This document shows, piece by piece, positions 8,703-17,841 of a stretch of 64,000 nucleotides of DNA (positions within the stretch are counted from its first letter, which is position 1; each line of letters begins with the position of its first letter). The notes under the pieces were generated by a model. That model saw only the letters and a program-made list of their open reading frames with translations, was not told where the DNA came from and did no database searches. The translations under genes were made by a program, and so were the position numbers. This DNA is from Candidatus Eiseniibacteriota bacterium (GTDB taxonomy: Bacteria; Eisenbacteria; RBG-16-71-46; JACRLI01), in the NCBI GenBank assembly GCA_025351485.1, contig JANXVU010000005.1:1-64000 (forward strand), written 5' to 3'.

Positions 8703-9659
8703 ATGATGCGCCGACTCGCCGCCCTGGCAATCCTGTTGCTGACGATCTACCTTGGCGCGAGCTACGTCGTGTACGACAAGCTCTCCCGCGTCGTCCATGG
8801 CGGCGGAGAGCACGCCGCCAACACCCCCGCGAACTTCACCATTCCGGACGGCGAGTGGAAAGGCTTCGACTGCCGCCCTTTCCACGCGGACCACTTTGAA
8901 CGGGTCCGCTTCCGCAGCCGCCAAAGCGGCATCATGCTCGCCGGCTTCTACTTTCCGGGGGATTCCGGGATGCCGGCGGTGGTGGTGACCCACGGCATCA
9001 GCGAGTCCAAGGGCGATCCGGCGGTGCTGGTTCCCGCCGGAATGCTCCACCGGGCGGGCTTCAGTGTGCTGATGCCCGATCTGCGCAACCACGGCGACTC
9101 CGACGTGGACGACGGCCGCACCACGATCGGCAATCGCGAGTACCTCGATGTCCTGGGGGCGTGGGACTGGCTGCGCGCCGCGCGCAAGCTTGCGCCCGGA
9201 CGCGTGGGGCTCTACGGGATCTCTCTGGGCGCCGGAACCACGCTGATCGCGTTCGCCGAAGAGCCGCGGGTGCCCGCCACCTTCGTGGATTCACCCTACT
9301 CCAACCTGAAGACCATCATTCGGGAGGAGTTGGTCCGGGAGCATTACCCGGCGATCCTGGCGGACGGAGCGCTGCTCATGGCCAGGCTGGTCGGCCACGT
9401 GGATCTGCTGGCCCACAGCCCGGCCGCTGCGGTAACGCAGAGCCGTGGGCGACCGATCTACGTAGTCCACGGGCTGGAGGATGAGCGGATCGCATTCCAC
9501 CACTCCAAGGACCTCGAGGCCCTGGCGCGAAGGACCGGCGCCCGGCTCACCGCATGGTTCCCCGCGGGCACGGGACACGTGGACGCGGCGCTGAAGCTGC
9601 CCGCCGAATACGCCACCCGCCTGACCGGATTCTTCCGGGAAAGCCTGGCCGGTCCCTAG
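8703..9659 (+). CDS. Alpha/beta hydrolase with N-terminal hydrophobic segment
   Basis: VTHGISESKGDP, LMPDLRNHGDS, GLYGISLGAGTTL (nucleophile elbow), HVDAALKLP. Confidence 0.8.
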   Translation: MMRRLAALAILLLTIYLGASYVVYDKLSRVVHGGGEHAANTPANFTIPDGEWKGFDCRPFHADHFERVRFRSRQSGIMLAGFYFPGDSGMPAVVVTHGISESKGDPAVLVPAGMLHRAGFSVLMPDLRNHGDSDVDDGRTTIGNREYLDVLGAWDWLRAARKLAPGRVGLYGISLGAGTTLIAFAEEPRVPATFVDSPYSNLKTIIREELVREHYPAILADGALLMARLVGHVDLLAHSPAAAVTQSRGRPIYVVHGLEDERIAFHHSKDLEALARRTGARLTAWFPAGTGHVDAALKLPAEYATRLTGFFRESLAGP

Positions 9660-12600
9660 TTCACCCGCACCACCTTCACCGTTCCCGAGTAGGTCCCCGC
9701 CTGCAGCCTCGCCAGGTAGACGCCGTTGGAAAGGCGTGACCCCGAATCGTCCAGCCCGTCCCAGGTGGCCGCGTGGCGCCCGGCCGGGAGGCTTCGTGAT
9801 AGAACCGTGCGCACCCTCTTGCCGCTCACGTCATAGATCCCCAGCAAAACCGGGGAGGCCTGCGCCAGGTCGAACGCCAGGGTGGTCGAGCTTCGGAACG
9901 GCGTGGGCCGCGCGGCCTGGAGGAGCGTGCGCCCCACGTCGGGGGTCCCGTCGACCGAAGTCGAGACCAGGTTGTGCTCCAGCCGGTACTGCCCGCTCAG
10001 GCCACGGTCGGCCGTGCCGTTCTTATAGACCGCGATGGCGATGGAACCCGCCGCGGTCACCGGGAAGGTGATCTCTTCGTCGCCCCCCGGGCCTCCGGTG
10101 ACGGACCAGGCCAGGTCCTTCCCCGAACTCCGGTCCTGGTGCACGCGCGACGAGTTGTAGGCCGCGAGCGACCAGTCCACGGTTCCAGCGAGGTTCCGCA
10201 GGTGGAACTTGTGCTGGCCCACCGGCAGCTGGAACTCGTGAATATCCACCAGCCGGTCCGCTCCCATGTTGAAGGGCCCAACCTGCGGAGCGGCGGGATC
10301 GCGCACCGCCCCGGTCACGAAGTTCACCACGTAACTGGAAGTGTCCTGCGAGACCCGGTAGATGCCGATGTCATAGAGCTTCCGGAAACCGTTGATGAAG
10401 TTGGTCACGATGAGATCCGTCGAGCCCTTACCCCAGTTGGAGTCCTCCAGGGGTGTGTCGAAGCCCGCGTTGGCCTGGTTGGTCATGTCGTGGATCATCA
10501 AGTCCACATCGGAGGTGTCGCGCGGGGTCACCGCGACGGCCATCCAGTTCACGCCGGAGGCGGCGTTGAATGGCGGCAGCCGCACGCCATCGCAATCAAA
10601 GCCGAGCGCCTCGTTCGGATCGCAGAAGTCCCAGCCGGCCGTCTGTCCGCCGATCTGTCCTTTGCGCCACTGGGCGGTGTTGGGCAAAAGCGTATCCGGC
10701 ATCCAAACCCACTGCTCCCCGAAGGTGTTGTTCGATTCGTTCAACTCGGGGGTCACGTTGGAGGGATCCAGAGAGAAGATCCCAACGTGCCGGCCGCCCG
10801 GGACCACCGTATTGAAACGGTTCGGATAGCTTATGGTGGAACCGCCCGGGATCGAGGTGAACACCGTGTTGTAGATCGTCTGGTTGTCCAGCATCACGCG
10901 GGCCTGCAACGACCCGGTGCTCTGGCCGCTCAGGTTGGAGTAGGACAGGTTGAACCAGGTCGCATGGTCGTCCCCGTAGAGAATCGTGGGAGCGGGGACG
11001 TTGAGCACCGTGCCGTCGTTCGCCGGCCGCGGGGTCATGCTGGCGTACCACCCGGTGGCCTTCCTGGTCGCCGCGTCGGTGGGCTCGCGGTAGATCTTGA
11101 GCGTGGCGTGCCAGGGGCCGGTGCCGCTCGACGGGTCGCGGTAGACGGCCAGGGCGTAGGAGCCGGCGGCACAATTCAACGTGGTCTTGAGCACTCCCGA
11201 GCTGTCCGTGGAAGCGTCCACGGCGGCGTTGTCCAGGCCGCCCTGGGAGAAACCGGACGTGAACCAGGCCAGCCGGATGGGGGCGCCCCCGGAGATGCGG
11301 CGGACTTCCACCGTGATGCGGCCGGCGTTGGCCGCGCTCACGGTGAGGTCGCGCAGCATCAGCAGCTGGTCGGCGACCATGTTGAGATCGGTCGAGTCGC
11401 CCACGTTGCTGGCGAAGGACGGGGTGACGCGGACCTTGTAGTCGGCGGAGCTCCCGCCCTTGTTCACCACGCCGACGTCCCAGACGCTGGTCAGGGAGTT
11501 GGTCGAATTGGTGATGAGCGCATCCAGGGAGCCCGGGCCGCGCGTCGAGGATGCGATGCCGTCCGCGGTGAATCCGCCCTCGGAGCCGTCAAAGTCGTTG
11601 TAGTGCAGGTACAGGTCGACGTCCTCGTTGATGCGGTCGCGTGAAACTCCCGGCACCACGTGCGCCTCCACCGCCATCCAGGTGGAGGTGCCGAACGGGA
11701 TCAGCCGGGAGTGCGAGAAGGCCAGCCCATCGCAGTTTTTCCACTTGAACTGCCCGATGGGAACGCTGAAGGAGCCCCAGCCTCCCGTTGGATCAGGCGG
11801 AGCCGGGCGCGTAAGGATGGTGTTCCAGCCCAGGGCCAGCGGGCTCCACACGAACTGCTTCCCGACCCGGTTGTTGGCCTCGTTGCTCTCCGCCACGGCT
11901 CCCCTGGCATCGATCCGAAGTTCCATGGTGTGCCGGCCGCCCCGGATGTTGGACTTCCGATGATTCAGTACGACCTGGGTGTTGGCGGTGCCCAGGATCG
12001 GAATTGTGAACGCCGAGTCCACCACCACGCCGTCCACCAGGCATTTCGTCCACCAGGTCGTATCCACCACGACTTCCCCGGTGTTCTGGATGGCCCAGTT
12101 AAAGTAGGTGGTGTCCCGGTTTCCAGGGAGGGTGGCCGGAAGCGCGCAGTTGTTCACGCTCGCGTCCGCCGTTCCCCGGGGCAGGAAGCTGTACGTCCAG
12201 CCCGTGTGGGCCCACGCCGACAGATCCGAGGGATAGGGGGCGCGAACGATCCACGGGCCCGAAGGCGTGGGAAAGCTGTCCAGCCGGTTTCCAGCATTGT
12301 CGGTGGACCGTATGTTGGCGGTGTAGCTTCCCGGCGCAAGGTTTGAAAGGGTCAGTGTCTGATCGCCGGTGTAGAGAATCTTGAAAGGCGCATCGTTCTT
12401 CAGGACCTGCACCTCGTACTGGTGGACGCCCGAGTAGTCATCCATCCCCGCGTCCCAGGCCAGGACGAGCTCGTCGTTCGGCGAGGGATGATTCACCGCG
12501 TGGCTGGTCGAGTAGACGTTGGTGACCAGGCCGGGCGGCGTCTGGTCCAGCTGGAATCCGGCGTTGGCGAAGGTGTTCCACATCGCCACGGGCCCGAAGT

Positions 12601-14221
12601 TTGCGGCGTATCGGGAATTCAAGGCGGACATCAGCTCCTGGGTGGTCTTGATGCTGTAGTCGCACAGCAGGTACAGGATATTGGCCCCCCCGAGCGAGAT
12701 CACGTCCTGGGGGTTGGCGCCGCCAGGCGAGATGTTCACCACCGCCCGGGGATCGGATTCGTTCTCGACGTCGTCGAAATCACGCAGCAGCGTGGAAAAG
12801 TATCCCTCGGTATTGTAGGGATCGCATCCGCAGGAGACTCCATTGCACTTCTGCAAAGGAAGATCTTCCACCGGGCGGGTCGCGCACGGCTGCTGGCCGT
12901 AGGTGTCCACCCAGTGGCGCTGGATCGCGTCCGCGAAGTAGGTCGGGAACCCTTCCATGTAGGCCACGTGCGCGTCCTGCTCGGCGCACCACAGGCAGTG
13001 CCCGGGATCGCCGTTGGGGTTGTTGCACACCCCATCGTCGTAGTCGGTGGTGGTGATGTCCATGGGCAGTTCCCACTCGGCATGGTGGCCCAGTTCGTGA
13101 AGAATCGTCTCGTCGTGCCAGGCCCAGCCGGTGCTGGGAATGTAGAGCGTTTCAAGCAGCGGCCAGGTGTAGTGCGGCCAGTTCGACTCGGGATAGGAAA
13201 TGTCCACGTCGTCGATGTCGTCTTCGACGAAGTGCGTGTTGGTGAAGACCCAGCGGAACATGCGCACGCCCACGGTCAGCAGGTTGAAGGCCGCGGACAA
13301 ATGGGCCTGGTCACAGTAGAAGGAATAGCCGGTGTCTCCGTTCAGGTTCAGGTAGAAGTCCTTGCTCTTCCACTTGTAGGCGTTGTCGTGGTCGCTGTTG
13401 TTCCGCACGTGCACGAAGTGGTTGTCGCTCAGGATGGTGACATAGGCGTGGTTGCCCAGGCCCGGGAGCGCCGGGACGGTGATGTCGTAGCTGCCGTCCC
13501 ACCCGGTGGTTCCGAATCCAACCGGAATGTCGCCCGCGCCGGTGATGAGGTAGACGTAGTAAGTGGCCCCATCGATTCCGACCGGATCGTTGGGTGCGGG
13601 CCGTTCGTACCTCATCGTGCCGTAGATCCGGAACGTTCCGGCCGTTCCCTGAGCGCCCGGCAGCCGGCGCGCCTCGGCCAGGGGCAGGATCCGGTTTCCA
13701 TACGCGGAGGTGTCGCCCACCGGGGCGGCGGCCGGTTCCGGCTTCCACTTCGGGGCCGGAGACGGCGCGGCGGGGGGGGCGGTCGGCTGGACCGGGTCCC
13801 GCTGCAGTTCCAGGAACCGATGGGTGCGGTCCCAGTTGAGCTGGGACATATCGCGGAAGAACACCTGCCGGTGGCCGTTCACCGTGACTTCAAAATTGAA
13901 GATCTCGTCCGGCGTGCCCGGGGTGAGCGTGACGTGCGAGGTGAAGACCTGTCCTCCCAGCAAGGGCACGGAATCCGGCGCGACATCCGGTATGGCGCTG
14001 GACGCCCGCATGGCATAGGTGAACTTCTTGAGCACGCAGTCGTGAAGTGCCTTGTAGTTCATGGTCAGATGCTGCACCTGGCCGGTGCGCGCGGGGCCGG
14101 TCATCCCGCTGACGTGCACTTCGATCCCCTGGGTCATGTCCCCGCTCTCGGCGCGCGCGGGCGGGGAGAGCCACAGGCTGAGCGATGCCAGGGCCGCCCC
14201 GAGAATTGCCCGGCGAATCAT
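9656..14221 (-). CDS. Very large secreted protein with HExxH motif, CARDB-like repeats and C-terminal FlgD/T9SS-like domain
   Basis: Signal peptide MIRRAILGAALASLSLWLSPPARAES; ETILHELGHHAEWEL; two SNEANN/ELNESNN-type CARDB-like units; C-term ARPTPFRSSTTLAFDLAQASPVLLGIYDVSGKRVRTV...NGVYLARLQ. The ORF-track start (14608) is judged spurious. Confidence 0.8.
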   Translation of the reverse strand: MIRRAILGAALASLSLWLSPPARAESGDMTQGIEVHVSGMTGPARTGQVQHLTMNYKALHDCVLKKFTYAMRASSAIPDVAPDSVPLLGGQVFTSHVTLTPGTPDEIFNFEVTVNGHRQVFFRDMSQLNWDRTHRFLELQRDPVQPTAPPAAPSPAPKWKPEPAAAPVGDTSAYGNRILPLAEARRLPGAQGTAGTFRIYGTMRYERPAPNDPVGIDGATYYVYLITGAGDIPVGFGTTGWDGSYDITVPALPGLGNHAYVTILSDNHFVHVRNNSDHDNAYKWKSKDFYLNLNGDTGYSFYCDQAHLSAAFNLLTVGVRMFRWVFTNTHFVEDDIDDVDISYPESNWPHYTWPLLETLYIPSTGWAWHDETILHELGHHAEWELPMDITTTDYDDGVCNNPNGDPGHCLWCAEQDAHVAYMEGFPTYFADAIQRHWVDTYGQQPCATRPVEDLPLQKCNGVSCGCDPYNTEGYFSTLLRDFDDVENESDPRAVVNISPGGANPQDVISLGGANILYLLCDYSIKTTQELMSALNSRYAANFGPVAMWNTFANAGFQLDQTPPGLVTNVYSTSHAVNHPSPNDELVLAWDAGMDDYSGVHQYEVQVLKNDAPFKILYTGDQTLTLSNLAPGSYTANIRSTDNAGNRLDSFPTPSGPWIVRAPYPSDLSAWAHTGWTYSFLPRGTADASVNNCALPATLPGNRDTTYFNWAIQNTGEVVVDTTWWTKCLVDGVVVDSAFTIPILGTANTQVVLNHRKSNIRGGRHTMELRIDARGAVAESNEANNRVGKQFVWSPLALGWNTILTRPAPPDPTGGWGSFSVPIGQFKWKNCDGLAFSHSRLIPFGTSTWMAVEAHVVPGVSRDRINEDVDLYLHYNDFDGSEGGFTADGIASSTRGPGSLDALITNSTNSLTSVWDVGVVNKGGSSADYKVRVTPSFASNVGDSTDLNMVADQLLMLRDLTVSAANAGRITVEVRRISGGAPIRLAWFTSGFSQGGLDNAAVDASTDSSGVLKTTLNCAAGSYALAVYRDPSSGTGPWHATLKIYREPTDAATRKATGWYASMTPRPANDGTVLNVPAPTILYGDDHATWFNLSYSNLSGQSTGSLQARVMLDNQTIYNTVFTSIPGGSTISYPNRFNTVVPGGRHVGIFSLDPSNVTPELNESNNTFGEQWVWMPDTLLPNTAQWRKGQIGGQTAGWDFCDPNEALGFDCDGVRLPPFNAASGVNWMAVAVTPRDTSDVDLMIHDMTNQANAGFDTPLEDSNWGKGSTDLIVTNFINGFRKLYDIGIYRVSQDTSSYVVNFVTGAVRDPAAPQVGPFNMGADRLVDIHEFQLPVGQHKFHLRNLAGTVDWSLAAYNSSRVHQDRSSGKDLAWSVTGGPGGDEEITFPVTAAGSIAIAVYKNGTADRGLSGQYRLEHNLVSTSVDGTPDVGRTLLQAARPTPFRSSTTLAFDLAQASPVLLGIYDVSGKRVRTVLSRSLPAGRHAATWDGLDDSGSRLSNGVYLARLQAGTYSGTVKVVRVN

Positions 14222-14655
14222 CGCGCCACCATCCCGACGGGCGCGCTCGAGTGGACCATCAGGGGACGGAGCATCTCGATGCGGGTCCGCACGTGGGCTG
14301 CCAGGGCGGTGTTGCCCGCGCGTTCGGCGCGCGCCTCCAGGGCTTCCAGGTACCGCAGCCGCGACTGGTGCTTCACCATCTCGATTTCCATCTGGATTTC
14401 CGCGTGGCGGCTGGAGCCCTCGGAGCCCGGGAGCTGCGCCTGCAATTCCCGGATCCGGGATTGCTCCCGGGCCCGCAGGGTCTGCATCTCGTCCGTCCAC
14501 ACCCGGCGCTCGGCCAGGAGCGAGGCGATGTCTCCGGCGCTGCGCACGCGCGGCTCGGCCAGCGCCGGCGTTGCAAGGAGCAGGGCCAGGAACAGGGCCG
14601 GCAGGCACTGCCGGGCGAGGCGGGGACGGAAACTCGCGGGGTGCAGGATGCTCAT
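14218..14655 (-). CDS. Secreted hypothetical alpha-helical protein
   Basis: Signal peptide-like MSILHPASFRPRLARQCLPALFLALLLATPALAEP followed by charged helices; overlaps the start of the downstream giant gene. Confidence 0.6.
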   Translation of the reverse strand: MSILHPASFRPRLARQCLPALFLALLLATPALAEPRVRSAGDIASLLAERRVWTDEMQTLRAREQSRIRELQAQLPGSEGSSRHAEIQMEIEMVKHQSRLRYLEALEARAERAGNTALAAHVRTRIEMLRPLMVHSSAPVGMVAR

Positions 14656-14802
14656 GGCTACCTCCAGGTGGTCGAACGGCTCAAGGGGCACTCATGGAAT
14701 CAACGCGCCACCCCCTCGAATCGCACATGCGGCTCGTCTTGCCGGCCTGCGGGGGGGGGCGTCCGCGTCCGCTGGCCGTGCCGCGGGTGATCCCGCCTCC
14801 CC

Positions 14803-14831
14803 TTGACGCCACCCCCGAACTTCGATATTCC
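14803..14831 (+). promoter_or_regulatory. Candidate promoter for the mqnE operon
   Basis: TTGACG, 17-nt spacer, TATTCC, about 50 nt before the mqnE start. Confidence 0.35.
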
Positions 14832-14878
14832 TAACGGAAACAGGAACTTAGAACCCATGGCCGCGTCTCGGAGGATGG

Positions 14879-15976
14879 ATGCCCGAAGCCCAGCTGGACT
14901 TGGAATTCACCGATATTTCACTTGAGCCAATCGCCGACAAGGTGTTGGCAGGCAAGCGTTTGACCCAGGAGGACGGGGAGCGGCTCTTCCGGTCGGACGA
15001 CCTGTTCGGTATCGGCCGGTTGGCCGACCACGTGCGCCAGCAGCGCCACGGCCTGCGGACCTACTTCGTCCTGAACCGCCATATCAACCCCACCAACCAC
15101 TGCGTCCTGGACTGCAAGTTCTGCGAGTTCGGCGCCAAGGCCGGGGATGCGCACGCCTACGAGATGAGCATGGACGAGATCCTGTCCAAACTCTCCGAGG
15201 AGCTGCGCGAGGTGCACATCGTGGGCGGACACCACATTAAGTGGCCGTTCGAGCACTACGTGGAGATCGTCTCCACCATCCACGAGCGGTATCCGGGCGT
15301 GCAGATCAAGGCCTGGACCGCGCCCGAGATCGACTTCTTCTGCAAGATCACCAAGAAGCAGCCGGCGGAAATCCTGGCCATCATGCGCGAGGCCGGCGTG
15401 CTGACCATGCCCGGGGGAGGGGCCGAGATCTTCAGCGAGCGTGTCCGCAAGGCGCTGTTCCCGGGAAAGATCGGGGCAGGCCGCTGGCTGGACATTCACC
15501 GCACGGCGCACGGGATGGGTTTCCGAACCAACTGCACCATGCTCTACGGGCACATCGAGACCCACGCCGAGCGGGTGGTGCACATGGTCCGGCTGCGCGA
15601 ACTTCAAGACGAGACCGGCGGGTTCCTGGCCTTCATTCCGCTGTCCTTCCAGCCCGGCAACACCGGCCTGGTTCGCCGGCAGGTCTCTTCGATCGAGGAC
15701 CTCAAGACCATCGCCATCTCGCGCCTGATGCTGGACAACATCGAGCACATCAAGTCGTACTGGGTGATGATGGGCGAGGAGACCGGCTCGGTGGCGCTCC
15801 AGTTCGGGGCCAACGACCTGGACGGCACCATCGGCGAAGAGAAGATCGTGCACATGGCCCAGGCCCAGTCCGCCGTGGGCCACACCCGGGAAGAGCTCGT
15901 GCGCATGATCAAGGAAGCCCAGCGCATCCCGGTGGAGCGCGACGCCCTGTACAACGTCATTCATGAGTACAACTAA
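14879..15976 (+). CDS. mqnE: Aminofutalosine synthase (radical SAM)
   Basis: NPTNHCVLDCKFCEFGAKAGDAHAYEMS; VHIVGGHHIKWPFEHYVEIV; TMPGGGAEIFSERVRKALFPGKIGAGRWLDIHRTAH. Confidence 0.95.
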   Translation: MPEAQLDLEFTDISLEPIADKVLAGKRLTQEDGERLFRSDDLFGIGRLADHVRQQRHGLRTYFVLNRHINPTNHCVLDCKFCEFGAKAGDAHAYEMSMDEILSKLSEELREVHIVGGHHIKWPFEHYVEIVSTIHERYPGVQIKAWTAPEIDFFCKITKKQPAEILAIMREAGVLTMPGGGAEIFSERVRKALFPGKIGAGRWLDIHRTAHGMGFRTNCTMLYGHIETHAERVVHMVRLRELQDETGGFLAFIPLSFQPGNTGLVRRQVSSIEDLKTIAISRLMLDNIEHIKSYWVMMGEETGSVALQFGANDLDGTIGEEKIVHMAQAQSAVGHTREELVRMIKEAQRIPVERDALYNVIHEYN

Positions 15977-16763
15977 CCGCCTGGCCCCGAAGACCGCGGT
16001 CATCGGGCGCATCTCCTACCTGAACACCGAGCCTTTCTTCGAAGGGTTGGAGTCCGAGGCGGAGCAGCGCGCGGTGCCGCCGAGGGAGCTGGCGCGGCTG
16101 TGCCGCGAGGGCGAAGTGGACGTGGGCGCGCTTCCGGTGGCGGAGCTGTTCCGCCTGGAGGATGTGTTCGAGCCGCTGGGCCAGATGGGAATCGCCATTC
16201 GCGGGCCGGTCACCAGCGTGCTGTGTTTTTCGCGCGTGCCGTTCGAGGAGCTGGGCGGGCGATCGGTGATCCTGACCCGTGACAGCGCCACCTCGGTGCG
16301 GCTGCTGCGGCTCCTGCTGGAGCAGCATGTGGGCGTGAAACCGGCCGGCTATGCCCGCGGCGCGGCCCCCGAAGGCGACGCGTTCCTGACCATCGGGGAC
16401 GAGGCGCTGCGCCTGCAGCACCATGGAGTCGAGGGGTTCCCCCATGTGATGGACCTGGGGGAGGCGTGGCTGGAGTGGCAGGGCCTGCCGTTCGTGTTCG
16501 CCCGCTGGGCGGTGCGGCGCAGCCTGCCGGAGCTGGAAAAATCCCGGCTCGCGGGGGATTTCTCGCGGGCCCTGGACATCGGACTTTCACGCGCGGGGGA
16601 GATCGCCGAGCGCCGCGCCCCGGCGCTGGATGTTCCCGCGCCGGCCCTGGAAGGTTATCTTCGGCGCTTTCACTATCGCCTGGGCCGCGACGAGGCCCGG
16701 GGCGAGGCACTTTTCCGGAGGCTTCTTGAACAGCACCATCTCGCTGAATTCGATCCGCGATAA
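15963..16763 (+). CDS. mqnA: Chorismate dehydratase, futalosine pathway
   Basis: VIGRISYLNTEPFFEGLE...; LPVAELFRLEDVFEPLGQMGIAIRGPVTSVLCFSRVPFEEL. Confidence 0.9.
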   Translation: MSTTNRLAPKTAVIGRISYLNTEPFFEGLESEAEQRAVPPRELARLCREGEVDVGALPVAELFRLEDVFEPLGQMGIAIRGPVTSVLCFSRVPFEELGGRSVILTRDSATSVRLLRLLLEQHVGVKPAGYARGAAPEGDAFLTIGDEALRLQHHGVEGFPHVMDLGEAWLEWQGLPFVFARWAVRRSLPELEKSRLAGDFSRALDIGLSRAGEIAERRAPALDVPAPALEGYLRRFHYRLGRDEARGEALFRRLLEQHHLAEFDPR

Positions 16764-17841
16764 GGTTCGGCGCCGCGAGCGCCTGAACCGGGAGGAGGGT
16801 CTCTTCCTGCTCGCCGAGGCGCCGCTGGTCCAACTGGGCCAGCTGGCGGGCGCGGAGCGCCAGCGCCGCTACCCGGGCAACGTGGTCACCTACATCGTGG
16901 ACACCAACCCGAACTACACCAACATCTGCGAAACCGACTGCTTGTTCTGCGCGTTCTACCGCAAGGAAGGCGATCCGGACACCTACTTCTACACCATTGC
17001 GCAGATGGTCGAGAAGTTCAAGGAGCATGCCCGCTGGGGCGCCACCACGGTGCTGCTGCAGGGCGGGAACAATCCGAAGATCGTCGGGCTCGACTACCAC
17101 ACCGGCCTGGTGCGCGCGGCGCGAGAGCAGGTGCCCGAGATCTGGCCGCACTTTTTCTCGGCCAGCGAGATCCGCACCCTGGCCCGCGTTTCCGGCAAGA
17201 CCGTCCGCGAGGTGGCCCAGGCGCTCTGGGACGCCGGCCAGCGCACGCTCCCGGGCGGAGGCGCCGAGATCCTAGTGGACCGGGTGAAGAAGCGCATCAG
17301 CGCCAAGAAGGGCACCACTGCCGAGTGGCTGGAGGTGCACCGGGAGGCGCACGCCGTGGGGTTCCGGAGCACCGCCACCATGATGTACGGCACCGTGGAG
17401 ACCGATGCGGAGATCGTGGAGCACCTGGACGTGATCCGCGCGCTCCAGGACGAGACCGGTGGTTTCACCGCCTTCATCCCGTGGAGCTTCAAGCCCACCA
17501 ACACGTGGCTGGAGCCCAAGACGCACGGCGTCCCCGGCCCCAACAAGTATTTCCGGATCCTGGCGCTGGCGCGCCTGTACCTGGACAACTTCGACCACAT
17601 CCAGGCCTCGTGGTTCTCCGAGGGCAAGAAGACCGGCCAGATCGCGCTGCACTTCGGCGCGGACGACTTCGGCGGGACCATCCTGGAAGAGAACGTGCTC
17701 AAATCGGCGGACTTCAACAACCGCACGACGATCGAGGAGATCCGGGACATCATCCGCGACGCGGGCTTCGTGCCGGCGCAGCGGACGACCCTGTACGAGA
17801 TCCTGCGCACCTACGACGAGGTCCCCGTTCAATTGATGTGA
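16726..17841 (+). CDS. mqnC: Cyclic dehypoxanthinyl futalosine synthase (radical SAM); TTG start
   Basis: YIVDTNPNYTNICETDCLFCAFYRKEGDPDTYFYT; LLQGGNNPKIVGLDYH; TLPGGGAEILVDRVKKRIS. Confidence 0.95.
   Translation: MNSTISLNSIRDKVRRRERLNREEGLFLLAEAPLVQLGQLAGAERQRRYPGNVVTYIVDTNPNYTNICETDCLFCAFYRKEGDPDTYFYTIAQMVEKFKEHARWGATTVLLQGGNNPKIVGLDYHTGLVRAAREQVPEIWPHFFSASEIRTLARVSGKTVREVAQALWDAGQRTLPGGGAEILVDRVKKRISAKKGTTAEWLEVHREAHAVGFRSTATMMYGTVETDAEIVEHLDVIRALQDETGGFTAFIPWSFKPTNTWLEPKTHGVPGPNKYFRILALARLYLDNFDHIQASWFSEGKKTGQIALHFGADDFGGTILEENVLKSADFNNRTTIEEIRDIIRDAGFVPAQRTTLYEILRTYDEVPVQLM

Noticed and set aside
12422-14806. 794-aa plus-strand ORF antisense to the giant secreted gene (and 9974..11644 +)
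   Set aside because: Low-complexity VGVVAHPIVVVGG-like translation typical of shadow frames in GC-rich DNA; the minus-strand gene has signal peptide, motifs and domain structure.
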